DNA of 64,000 nucleotides, taken from assembly GCA_037962975.1 (NCBI GenBank), contig JAYKXN010000066.1, forward strand, positions 1-64,000. Direction: 5' to 3'. The DNA is from Clitoria ternatea. Its lineage: Eukaryota > Streptophyta > Magnoliopsida > Fabales > Fabaceae. Below, one piece after another: positions 47,556-61,164 of the stretch (positions are counted from its first letter, which is position 1; every line of letters begins with the position of its first letter). The position numbers were made by a program, and so were the translations under genes. Under the pieces are notes generated by a model that was not told where the DNA came from, made no database searches, and was given only the letters and a program-made list of their open reading frames with translations.

Positions 47556-50500
47556 TTGACATATTAAACTTGTCAATTAATCTTAGTATACTTTTAAAAT
47601 TTCATTGAGTAACAAAGAAGAAAGATCAATGATTATTACATTTTCCACTAATATAAAAAGTATCAAGATTAATTAATAAAAGTATGTGTTGAAAAACATA
47701 ATCAATGCACATTGTAAATTGAAAGAAGTCATATAAAAATTAACATGAAAAATTCTAAAACACATGTCACAAAAAGGATAAGAGAAAATACATTAAAAAT
47801 TAAGGAAAACTAAAATATATTATTTATATTATTAATTAATATTAATATATTTTAAATTAAATGCATCAACTAAGAATAATATTTATAAAAATAATAACAT
47901 ATAATTGATATCAAAGATGACTGAATCTATTTAAGAATGTTATTTATACAAATAATGATTCATTCATGTTATAAAATGACTAAAAAAAGTTACAGAGACT
48001 TCATAAATGGACACGCATGGATGCACGTACGCATGCACGAGAATTATTCAATAGTTTCATTGTATGGAATCCAAAACAACCTTGAAAGTATTTATAAACA
48101 TTGTATAAAACTTTTAAAAAGAAAAGAAGTCTCGCCACTAGTTCTTTTTCAATCACCATATTATGTTATTTTATGTTGATTAAGAAATTTAGTTATTTTA
48201 GGTAAACATATTAAACTTGTCAATTATTTTTGGTATACTTTTAAAATTACATTGAATAATAAGGAAGAAATATCAATGATTATTTCTTATTCCACTGATA
48301 TAAATATTTTCATGATTATTTATTAATAGTATGTGTTGAAAAAATAATCAATGCACATTGTAAATTGAAAGAAGTCATATAAAAATTAACAAGAATTCAA
48401 AAACCCGTCACATAAAAAGGATAAAAGAAAATACATTAAAAACTAAGGAAAAATAAAATATATTATTTATATTTTTCATTAATATTAATATATTTTAAAT
48501 TAAGTGCATCAATTAAGACTTGATGTGACCCCTTACGCGATTCTCTTACTAAATAAACCTTAAAAGATAAAAGAATATAATTAATAATATATAATTTGTT
48601 AATTCTTTTTGTCAGATTCTTTTACTATCGATCTTTACGATCAATAAACGGAAAAAGGGAATTAATCAACTTCTATTGATAATTGATAGCAAAAGTGAGA
48701 GAATTCTAATCAAGAATAATATTTATAAAAATAATAACATATAATTGATATCAAAGATGACTGAATCCATTTAAGAATGCTATTTGTACAAAGAATGATT
48801 CATTGAAGTCATTAAACGAATAAAGAAACTCATAAAAACTACATAAATGGACACACATGCATGGACGCACGTACGCATGCATGAAAATTATTTCGTAGTT
48901 TCATTGTATCGACTCCAAAACAACATTGAATGTATTTATAAATATTGTTTAAAACTTTTAAAAAGAAAAGAAGTCTCACCACTAGTGCTTTTTCTATCAC
49001 CATATTATGTTATTTTATGTTGATTAAGAAATTTATTTATTATAGATAAACATATTAAACTTGTCAACTATTTTTGATATACTTTTTAAATTATATTGAA
49101 TAATAAACAAGAAAAATCAATGATTATTTCATATTCTACTGATATAAATATTATCAAGCTTAATTTATAAGAGTATGTATTTAAAAAAGGATAAGAGAAA
49201 ATACATTAAAAATTAAGGAAAAATAAAATATATTATTTATAGTTTTAATTAATATTAATATATTTTAAATTAAATGCATCAACTAAGACTTGGTATGATC
49301 CTTTACGCAATTCTCTTACTAAATAAACCTTAAAAAATGAAAGAATATAATTATTAATAATATATAATTTGTTAATTATTTTTGTCTGATTCTTTTACTA
49401 TTGATCTTTACTATCAATAAATGGAAAAGGGAATTCATCATCTTCTATTGATAATTGATAGCAAAAGTAAGAGAATCTAATTAAGAATAAAATTTATAAA
49501 ATAATAACATATAATTGATATCAAAGATGACTAACTCCATTTAAGAAGGATATTTGTAAAAATAATGATCATTCTGGTTATAAAACGACTAAAAAAACTC
49601 ACAAAGACTTCACAAATGCACACGCATGCATGGACGTACGTACGCACGCATCAAAATTATTAAGTAGTTTTTTTTATAGAATCCAAAACAACATTGAAAG
49701 TATTTATAAATATTGTATAAAACTTTTAAAAAGAAAAGAAGTCTCGCCATTAAGACTATGGGAAAGTAAAATATATTATTTATATTTTTATTAATATTAA
49801 TATATTTTAAATTAAATGCATCAATTAAGACTTGAGTGACTCCTTAAAAAAGATAGAATATAATTATTAATAATATATAATTTGTGAATTATTTTTGTGA
49901 GATTCTTTTACTATCGATCTTTACTATCAATAAATGGAAAAAGGGGAATTAATCAACCTCTATTGATAATTGATAGCAAAAGAGAGAGAATTCTAATTAA
50001 GAATAATATTTATAAAAATAATATTATATAATTGATATCAAAGATGACTGAATCCATTTAAGAATGCAATTTGTATAAATAATGATTCATTCACGTCATA
50101 AAACGACTAAAAAACTCACAAAGACTTCATAAATGGACACGTATGCTTGGACACACGTACGCATACACAACAATTATTAAGTAGTTTAATTGTATGGAAT
50201 CCAAAACAACCTTGAAAGTATTTATAAACATTGTATAAAACTTTTAAGAAGAAAAGAAGTCTCGCCACTAGTTCTTTTTCAATCACCATATTATGTTATT
50301 TTATGTTGATTAAGAAATTTAGTTATTTTAGGTAAACATATTAAACTTGTCAATTATTCTTGGTATACTTTTAAAATTACATTGAATAATAAGGATGAAA
50401 TATCAATGATTATTTCATATTCCACTGATATAAATATTTTCATGATTATTTATTAACAGTATGTGTTGAAAAAATAATCAATGCACACTGTAAATTGAAA

Positions 50501-53500
50501 GAAGTCATATAAAAATTAACAAGAATTCAAAAACACGTCTCATAAAAAGGATAAAAGAAAATACATTAAAAACTAAGGAAAAATAAAATATATTTTTTAT
50601 ATTTTTTATTAATATTAATATATTTTAAATTAAGTGCATCAATTAAGACTTGATGTGACCCCTTACGCGATTCTCTTACTAAATAAACCTTAAAAGATAA
50701 AAGCATATAATTATTAATAATATATAATTTCTTAATTCTTTTTGTCAGATTCTTTTACTATCGATCTTTATGATCAATAAATGGAAAAAGGGAATTAATC
50801 AACTTCTATTGATAATTGATAGCAAAAGTGAGAGAATTCTAATCAAGAATAATATTTATAAAAATAATAACATATAATTGATATCAAAGATGACTGAATC
50901 CATTTAAGAATGCTATTTGTACAAAGAACGTTTTATTAAAGTCATTAAACGAATAAAGAAACTCACAAAGACTTCATAAATGGACACGCATGCATGGACG
51001 CACGTACGCATGCATGAAAATTATTTCGTAGTTTCATTGTAAGGAATCCAAAACAACATTGAATGTATTTATAAATATTGTTTAAAACTTTTAAAAAGAA
51101 AACAAGTCTCACCACTAGTGCTTTTTCTATCACCATATTATGTTATTTTATGTTGATTAAGAAATTTAGTTATATTAGGTAAATATATTAACTTGTCAAT
51201 AATTCTTGGTATACTTTTAAAATTACATTGAATAATAAACAAGAAGATCAATGATTATTTCATATTCCACTGATATAAATAGTATCAAAATTAATTAATA
51301 AAAGTATGTGTTGAAAAAGTAATCAATGCACACTGTAAATTGAAAGAAGTCATATAAAAATTCACATGCAAAATTCAAAAACACATGTCATAAAAAGGAT
51401 AAGAGAAAATACATTAAAGATGAAGGAAAAATAAAATATATTTTTTATATTTTTAATTAATATTATTTTATTTTAAATTAAATGCATCGATTAAGACTCA
51501 GTGTGATCCCTTATGCGATTCTCTTACTAAATAAACCTTAAAAAATAAAATAATAGAATTATTAATAAAATATAATTTTTTAATTAATTTTGTCACATTC
51601 TTTTACTATCGATCTTTACTATCAATAAATGGAAAAGAGAATTAATCATCTTCTATTGATAATTGATAGTAAAAGAGAGAGAATTCTAAGTAAGAATAAT
51701 ATTTATAAAAATAATAACATATAATTGATATCAAAGAAGACTGAAGCCATTTAAGAATGCTATTTGTACAAATTAGGATTCATTCACGTCATAAAACGAC
51801 TAAAAAAACTCACAAAGACTTCATAAATGTACACGTATGCTTGGACGCACGTATGCATGCACGAAAATTATTAAGTAGTTTCATTGTATGGAATCCAAAA
51901 CAGCATTGAAAATATTTATAAATATTGTATAAAACTTTTAAAAAGAAAAGAAGAGTCGTCACTAGTGCTTTTTCTCTCACCATATTTTGCTATTTTACGT
52001 TGATTAAGAAATTTAGTTATATTAGGTAAACATATTAAACTTATCAATTATTCTTGGTATACTTTTAAAATTACATTGAATAATAAACTAGAAAGATCAA
52101 TGATTAATAAAAGTATGTGTTGAAAAAATATTCAATGCACATTGTAAATTGAAAGAAGTCATATGAAAATTAACATGAAAAAGACTAAAACACATGTCAT
52201 AAAAAGGATAAGAGAAAATACATTGAAAATTAAGGAAAAATAAAATATATTATTTATAATTTTAATTAATATTAATATATTTTAGATTAAATGCATCAAT
52301 TAAGACTTGGTGTAATCCCTTACGTGATTCTCTTACTAAATAAACCTTAAAAAATAAAATAATATAATTATTAATAAAATATAATTTTTTACTTAATTTT
52401 GTCACATTCTTTTACTATCAATCTTTACTATCAATAAATGGAAAAGGGAAATAATCATCTTCTATTGATAATTGATAGTAAAAGTGAGAGAATGTAAATA
52501 AGAATTATATTTATAAAATAATAATATATAATTGATATCAAAGATGACTAACTCCATTTAAGAATGCTATTTGTAAAAATAATGATTGATTCTTGTTATA
52601 AAACGACCAAAAAAAGTTTAAAGACTTCATAAAAGCACACGTATGCATGGACGCACGTACGCACGCATAAAAGTTTTTAAGTAGTTTCATTGTATGGAAT
52701 CCAAAACAACATTGAAAGTAATTATAAATATTGTATATAACGTTTAAAAAGAACAGAAGTCTCGTCACTAGTGCTTTTTCTATCACCATATTATGTTATT
52801 TTATGTTGATTAAGAAATTTAGTTATATTAGGTAAACATATTAAACTTGTCAATTATTCTTGGTATACTTTTAAAATTACATTGAATAGTAAACAAGAAA
52901 GAACAATAATTAATAAAAGTATACGTTGAAAAAATATTCAATGCACAATGTAAATTGAAAGAAGTCATATAAAAATTAACATAAACAATTCTAAAATACA
53001 TGTCATAAAAAGGATAAGAGAAAATACATTAAAAATTAAGGAAGAATAAAATATATTCTTTATAATTTTAATTAATATTAATATATTTTAAATTAAATGC
53101 ATCAATTAAGACTTGGTGTAATCCCTTACGCGATTCTCTTATTAAATAAACCTTAAAAAATAACATAATATATTTATTAATAATATATAATTCATTAATT
53201 ATTTTTGTCAGATTCTTTTACTATCGATCTTTACTATCAATAAATGGAAAATGGGAATTAATCCACCTTTATTGATAATTGATAGCAAAAGTGAGAGAAT
53301 TCTAATTAACAATAATACTTATAAAAATAAAAACGTATAATTGATATCAAAGATGACTAAATCCATTTTAGAGTGCTATTTGTACAAATAATAATTCATT
53401 CACATCATAAAACGACTAAAAAACTCACAAAGACTTCATAAATGGACACACATGCATGGACGCGCGTAGTTTCATTGTATTGAATCCAAAAAAACATTGA

Positions 53501-56500
53501 AAGTATTTATGAATATTGTTTAAAACTTTTAAAAAGAAAAGAAGTCTCGCCACTAGAGCTTTTTCTATCACCATATTATGTTATTTTATGTTGATTAAGA
53601 AATTTAGTTATTTTACATAAACATATTAAACTTCTCAATTATTCTTGGTATACTTTTAAAATTACACTGAATAACAAAAAAGAAAGGTCAATGATTATTT
53701 CATATTCCACTGATATAGTAGTATCAAGATTAATTAATAAGAGTATGTATTGAAAAAAATAATCAATGCGCATTGTAAATTGAAAGAAGTCATGTAAAAA
53801 TGAACATGAAAAATTCTAAAACACATGTCATAAAAAGGATAAGAGAAGGTACATTAAAAACTAAGGAAAAATAAAATATATGATTTATATTTTTAATTAA
53901 TATTAATATATTTTAAATTAAATGCATCAACTAAGACTTGATGTGATCCCTTACGCGATTCTCTTACTAAATAAACCTTAAAAAATATAAAAGAATATAA
54001 TTATTAATTATTTTTGTCAGATTCTTTTACTATCGATCTTTTGTATTAATAAATGGAAAAAGGGAATTAATCAACCTCTATTGATAATTGATAGCAAAAG
54101 TGAAGGAATTCTAATTAAGAATAATATTTATAAATATACTAACATATAATTGATATCAAAGATGACTGAATCCATTTAAGAATGCTGTTTGTGAAAATAA
54201 TGATTCATTCACGTCATAAAACGACTAAAAAAACTCACTAAGACTTTATAAATGGACACGTATGCTTGGACGCACGTACGCATGCACGAAAGTTATTAAG
54301 TAGTTTCATTGTATGGAATCCAAAACAACGTTGAAAGTATTTATAAATATTGTATTAAACTTTTAAAAAGAAAACTAAAACATTGTATTGAATCCAAAAA
54401 AACATTAAAAGTATTTCTAAAACATACTTCATAAAAAGGATAAGAGAAAATATATTAAAAATTAAGGAAAATTAAAATATATTATTTATATTTTTAATTA
54501 ATATTAATATATTTTAAATTAAATCAATCAATTAAGACTGAGTGTGATCCCTTATGCGATTCTCTTACTAAATAAACCTTAAAAAATAAAAGAATATAAT
54601 TATTAATAATATATAATTTGTTAATTAATTTAGTCACATTCTTTTACTATCAATCTTTACTATCAATAAATGGAAAATGGAATCAATCATCTTCTATTGA
54701 TAATTGATAACAAAAGTGAGAGAATCTAATTAAAATATTTATAAAAATAATAACATATAATTGATACCAAAGATGACTAACTCCATTTAAGAATTCTATT
54801 TGTAAAAATAATGACTCATTCAAGTCATTAAACGACTAAAAAGACTCACAAATACTTTATCAATGCACACGCATCCATGGACGAACGTACGCACGATTTC
54901 ATCGTATGGAATCCAAAACAACATTAAATGTATTTATAAATATTGTATAAAACTTTAAAAAAAAAGAAATCTTAAAAAAAAAGAAATCTCGTCACTAGTT
55001 CTTTTTCTATCACCATATTATGATATTTTATGTTGATTAAGAAATTTAGTTATTTTAGGTAAACATATTAAACTTGTCAATTATGCTTGGAATACTTAAA
55101 AAATTCCATTGAGTAATAAAGAAGAAAGATAAATGATTATTACATATTCCACTAATATGAATAGTATCAAGATTAATTAATAAAAGTATGTGTTGAAAAA
55201 CATAATCAATACACACTGTAAATTGAAAGAAGTCATATAAAAAGTAACATGAAAAATTCTAAAACACATATCAAAAAAAGGATAAGAGAAAATACACTAA
55301 AAATTAAGGAAAAATAAATATATTATTTATATTATTAAATAATATTAATATATTTTAAATTAAGTGCATCAACTAAGACTTGGTGTGATCCCTTACGCGA
55401 TTCTCTTCCTAAATAAACCTTAAAAAAGAATATAATTATTAACAATATACAATTCGTTAATTAATTTTGTCACATTCTTTTACTATCAATCTTTACTATC
55501 AATAAATGGAAAAGGGAATTAATCAACTTCTATTGATAATTGATAGTAAAAGTGAGAGAATTCTAATGTTATAAAACGGCTACAAAAACTTACAATGACT
55601 TCATAAATGGACACGCATGGATGGACTCACGTACGCATGCACAAAAATTATTAAGTCGTTTCATTGCATGGAATCCAAAACAACATTGAAAGTATCTATA
55701 AATATTGTATAAAACCTTTAAAAAGAAAATAAGTCTCGCCACTAGTGCTTTTTCTATCACCATATTCTGTTAATTTATGTTGATTAAGAAATTTAATTAT
55801 TTTAGGTAAACATATTAAACTTGTCAATTATTCTTGGTATACTTTTAAAATTACAATGAATAATAAAGAAGAAAGATCAATGATTATTTCATATTCCTCT
55901 AATATAAATAGTATCAAGATTAATTTTTAAAAGTATGTGTTAAAAAAATAATCAATGCACATTGTAAATTGAAAAAAGTCATATAAAAATTAACATGAAA
56001 AATTCTAAAACACATGTCATAAAAAGGATAAGAGAAAATACATTAAAAATTAAGGAAAAATAAAATATATTAATTACTTGGTGTCATCACTTACGCAATT
56101 CTCTTTCAAAATAAACCTTAAAAAAAGAATATAATTATTAATAATATATAATTTGTTAATTAATTTTGTCACATTCTTTTACTATCAATCTTTACTATCA
56201 ATAAATGGAAAAGGGAATTAATCAACTTCTATTGATAATTGATAGTAAAAGTGAGAGAATTCTAATGTTATAAAACGACTAAAAAAACTTACAAAGACCT
56301 CATAAATGGACATGCATGGATGGACGCACATACGCATGCACGAAAATTATTAAGTAGTTTCATTGTATGGAATCCAAAACAACATTAAAAGTATTTATAA
56401 ATATTGTATAAAACTTTTAAAAAGAAAAGAAATCTCGCCACTATTGCATTTTCTATCACCGTATTCTGTTAATTTATGTTGATTAAGAAATTTAGTTATT

Positions 56501-58142
56501 TTTTGTACACATATTAGACTTGTCAATTATTCTTGGCATACTTTTAAAATTACATTGAATAATAAAGAAGAAAGATCAATGATTATTTCGTATTCTATTG
56601 ATATAAGTAGTATAAAGATTAATTTTTAAGAGTATGTGTTAAAAAAATAATCAATGCACATTGTAAATTGAAAGAAGTCATATAAAAATTAACATGAAAA
56701 ATTCTAAAACACATGTCATAAAAAGGATAAGAGACAACACATTAAAAATTAAGGAAAAAATATATTATTTATATTTTTAATTAATATTAATATATTTTAA
56801 ATTAAATGCATTAATTAAGACTTGTGTGATCCCTTACACGATTCTCTTACTAAATAAACCTTAAAAAATTAAAGAATATAATTAATAATAATATATAGTT
56901 TGTTAATTAATTTTGTCACATTCTTTTACTATCGATCTTTACTATCAATAAATGGAAAAAGGAATTCATCATCTTCAATTGATAATTGATAGCAAAAGTG
57001 AGAAAGTCTAATTAAGAATAATATTTATAAAATAATAACATATAATTGATATCAAAGATGACTAACTTCATTTAAGAATGCTATTTGTAAAAATAATGAT
57101 CATTTTGGTTATAAAACGACTAAAAAACTCACAAAGACTTCATAAATGCACACGCATGCATGGACGCACGTACACACGCATAAAAATTATTAAGTAGTTT
57201 CATTCTATGGAATCTAGAACAACATTGAAAGTATTTATAAATATTGTATAAAACTTTTAAAAAAAAAAGAAGTCTCGCTACTAGTTCTTTTTCTATCACC
57301 ATATTATGTTATTTTATGTTGAATAAGAAATTTAGTTATTTTAGGTAAACATATTAAACTTATTCTTGGCATAGTTTTAAAATTATGTTGAATAATAGGA
57401 TGAAAGAACAATGATTATTTATATTTTTAATTAATATTCTATATTTATATAAAAATTAACAAGAAAAATTCTAAAACACATGTCATAAAATATATTATTT
57501 ATATTTTTAATTAATATTATATATTTTAAATTACATACATCCATTAAGACCTGATGTGAACCCTTACGCGATTCTCTTACTAAATAAACCTTAAAAATAA
57601 AACAATATAATTATTAATAATATATAATTTGTTAATTATATTTGTCAGATTCCTTTACTATCGATCTTTACTATCAATAAATTTAAAAAGGGAACTAATC
57701 AACCTCTATTGATAATTGATAGTAAAAGTGAAAGAATTCTAATTAATAATGTTATTTATAAAAATAATAACATATCATTGATATCAAAGATAACTGAATC
57801 CATTTAAGAATGCTATTTGTACAAATAATGATTCATTCACATCATAAAACGACTAAAAAAACTCATAAAGACTTTATAAATGGACACATATGCTTGGACG
57901 CACGTACGCACACATGAAAATTATTAAGTAGTGTCATTGTATGGACTCCAAAACAACATTGAAAGTATTTATAAATATTGTATAAAACTTATAAAAAGAA
58001 AAGAAGTCTCGCCACTAGTACTTTTTCTATCATCATATTATGTTATATTATGTTGATTAACAAATTTAGTTAATTTAGGTAAATATATTAAACTTGTCAA
58101 TTATTCTTGGTATACTTTTAAAATTACATTGAATAATTTAAG
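47556..58142. repeat. Satellite family A array of higher-order copy 2
   Basis: Colinear with 30485-41069 at offset 17,073 (17,076 in the first unit). Anchors at 48004, 48844, 49613, 50130, 50977, 51824, 52630, 53439, 54249, about 54859, 55604, 56303, 57143 and 57877. It includes the same internally deleted units. Differences from copy 1 are sparse except in the first full unit (about 48170-48620), where they cluster. No genes. Confidence 0.92.
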
Positions 58143-61100
58143 ATCATAATTCAATCATACGGAAACACATTTCCCATAATATTCATATCATATTTCAAAC
58201 ATATGAAAACATATTTTCCATAATATTTCATATTTCAAAGAATATGGAAACACATTTTCCATGTTATAGTAATTGTTTAATATCATATTCCAAACCATTT
58301 GCATCCATTTCACAATTTAATTCAAATTAAATGAAAATATAACTATATGAATTTCTAAACAATTAAGCAAGCAATTCTAACTTAATTTCTATGTATTTAA
58401 TATCCTATCCCCTCTTTCTTACCTCAAGTGAAGATCGTTAAGCTTTCCTTATGCTAACTCCCTTGTATTTCTTCAAATCTTCAAATTTGCGTAATTTCTT
58501 CTTATTCAGAAATTAAAGTATGAAGATTTTGAGAGCTTGAATAGGGAGATGAAAGGTTATAGGATCTGGGAGGTTTGTGGTCTGAGGAAATGTGGGAGAT
58601 CAGGGCTCTATTTATAGGCTTTCAATGTCGATTACTGTAGCAAATTACTGTAGCAATTTACTGTAGCAAATCACTGTAGCATCTCGAAATTGACATGAGG
58701 CGGTGGAAAATTGGAGAATTCTCACGAATTCTCTACATTCTACAACATTTTTCATGTGACGTTACTGTAGCATTTTACTGTAGCATTTTACTGTAGTAGA
58801 TTTTTATTTTATTTTATTATTCTATTCTACATTCTATTCTCGTTTATTTTCGTTTTAAGTCAAACTGAAAATATCCTTGTATTCATAATTAAATTTCCTA
58901 TTTTCTAGGTTTCATTTCTTATTTCTCTGAGAAATTTTAATTTTTTCACTATTTAATTTACTGCTTAAAAAATTGGGCTGTTACACTCTCCCCCCGTTAT
59001 AAAAATTTCGTCCTCGAAATTTAAACGTACCTGGTTAAAATAATTCAGGATATTGATTCCTCATCTCATCTTCTCGCTCCCAAGTCATGCTTACTTCATC
59101 TCCTTGTTGCCAAGCTACTTTTGGTATAGTACCACTACTTTCAGTTACTAAGTATCTAATATACTCAAAGTTCTAACAATTTTACATTATCTAACTAATA
59201 ATTATACAGAAACATACAAAGAGCACACATAACACACAAGCACATAAATTTCAAACAAATAGCAATCAAGGTTCATACACTTCAAGCTATCTTATGTTAA
59301 TTTCTAGTTAATTCCTAAGGTTTTCTTTATATTTTATATACCATTGCTCTGATACCACTTCAGTTGTAACACCCTGGAGCCAACTTGCAAATCCCAAGAT
59401 AATTACCGTCACCATATAAAATCTCTTAGATAACTTATTTTTCCACATGGTAATTATCAAGAGATTCACAACCTGATTCCAAGGGTTACTGATACAATAT
59501 CAGAGTACGCAACCTTTTACATAATTAACTTGTTTATTATTATACATAACATAAGAGTTTCATACATATTATATTTTACAACAGGCACCTAGATCTTATA
59601 AAATATAAAGACGTACAGTACCAACAACATAGTATACACACAATACAGCCACAGTAGACATGCAAGCAAGCATCATCATCAAAAGCCTTCATAATTCATC
59701 CAAATTAGGCAGCTTCCACTTTGTCACATATCTTCCTGGTTAATCACTAAAAGGGGTTGCCACAAGTAACAGAAAGAGTGAGATAAAATACCAAATAAAT
59801 AGAAATCAAATTAGAATAACCACAACCACAAGTAGGATGCTATGCGATGCAGATGCCAAACAAGTGTTTTGTATTATATTACGTTCTTTTATATGAATGA
59901 AAATGCATGATGGATCCATTCTGGTGGGAACATCTGCAGTGATTTCCAACAATAACATTTTTACGGATATCCAACCGATACCGCGCCCCATAATGCAACA
60001 CCAACATCGGATAACAATATCATAATATCAATAACAAGTGTTGCGGGACCCCCCTTAAGGACACACTGCTTAGCCCTTAAGACGGCCATGGTATAAAACC
60101 ACCACAGAGGTCTGTGCTCAACAGAGCGCGTTCCCCCACCAGGAACCCCCTCAAAGAACCCCTCTGCGGATTCTTTGAACGGCCAATGCATATGATGCAT
60201 GAATACATTTCATTATCAAATTCCTTTATAACTAATTTTAACAATAAAATTATTATAACAATCAATTAAGCATACTTTATTTATAACTCAAGAATATGGA
60301 AACACATTTTCCATATTATTTATATCATAATTCAATCATACAGAAACACATTTCCCATAATATTCATATCATATTTCAAACATATGAAAACATATTTTCC
60401 ATAATATTTCATATTTCAAAGAATATGGAAACACATTTTCCATGTTATAGTAATTGTTTAATATCATATTCCAAACCATTTGCATCCATTTCACAATTTA
60501 ATTCAAATTAAATGAAAATAACTATATGAATTTCTAAACAATTAAGCAAGCAATTCTAACTTAATTTCTATATATTTAATATCCTATCCCCTCTTTCTTA
60601 CCTCAAGTGAAGATCGTTAAGCTTTCCTTATGCTAACTCCCTTGTATTTCTTCAAATCTTCAAATTTGCGTAATTTCTTCTTATTCAGAAATTAAAGTAT
60701 GAAGATTTTGAGAGCTTGAATAGGGAGATGAAAGGTTATAGGATCTGGGAGGTTTGTGGTCTGAGGAAATATGGGAGGTCAGGGCTCTATTTATAGGCTT
60801 TCAATGTCGGTTACTGTAGCAAATTACTGTAGCAATTTACTGTAGCAAATCACTGTAGCATCTCGAAATTGACATGAGGCGGTGGAAAATTGGAGAATTC
60901 TCACGAATTCTCTACATTCTACAACATTTTTCATGTGACGTTACTGTAGCATTTTACTGTAGCATTTTACTGTAGTAGAATTTTATTTTATTTTATTATT
61001 CTATTCTACATTCTATTCTCGTTTATTTTCGTTTTAAGTCAAACTGAAAATATCCTTGTATTCATAATTAAATTTCCTATTTTCTAGGTTTCATTTCTTA

Positions 61101-61164
61101 TTTCTCTGAGAAATTTTAATTTTTTCACTATTTAATTTACTGCTTAAAAAATTGGGCTGTTACA
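58143..61164 (-). mobile_element. Non-autonomous LTR element, copy in higher-order repeat 3, left LTR truncated
   Basis: Same structure as 41070-44091: LTR remnant 58143-58985, polypurine tract 58986-58995, interior to 59364, primer site 59346-59357, right LTR 59365-61164, then gaaactaatacg of family B. It arose by duplication, as shown by the identical truncation point. Confidence 0.92.

Larger units (their letters stand above)
41070..58142. repeat. Higher-order repeat copy 2 (17,073 bp)
   Basis: Complete unit: truncated LTR, 379-bp interior, full LTR, family B with four unit starts, family A with fourteen anchors. The distance from its start to the next copy is exactly 17,073 bp. It contains the empty insertion site acttc at 44513-44517. 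Confidence 0.93.
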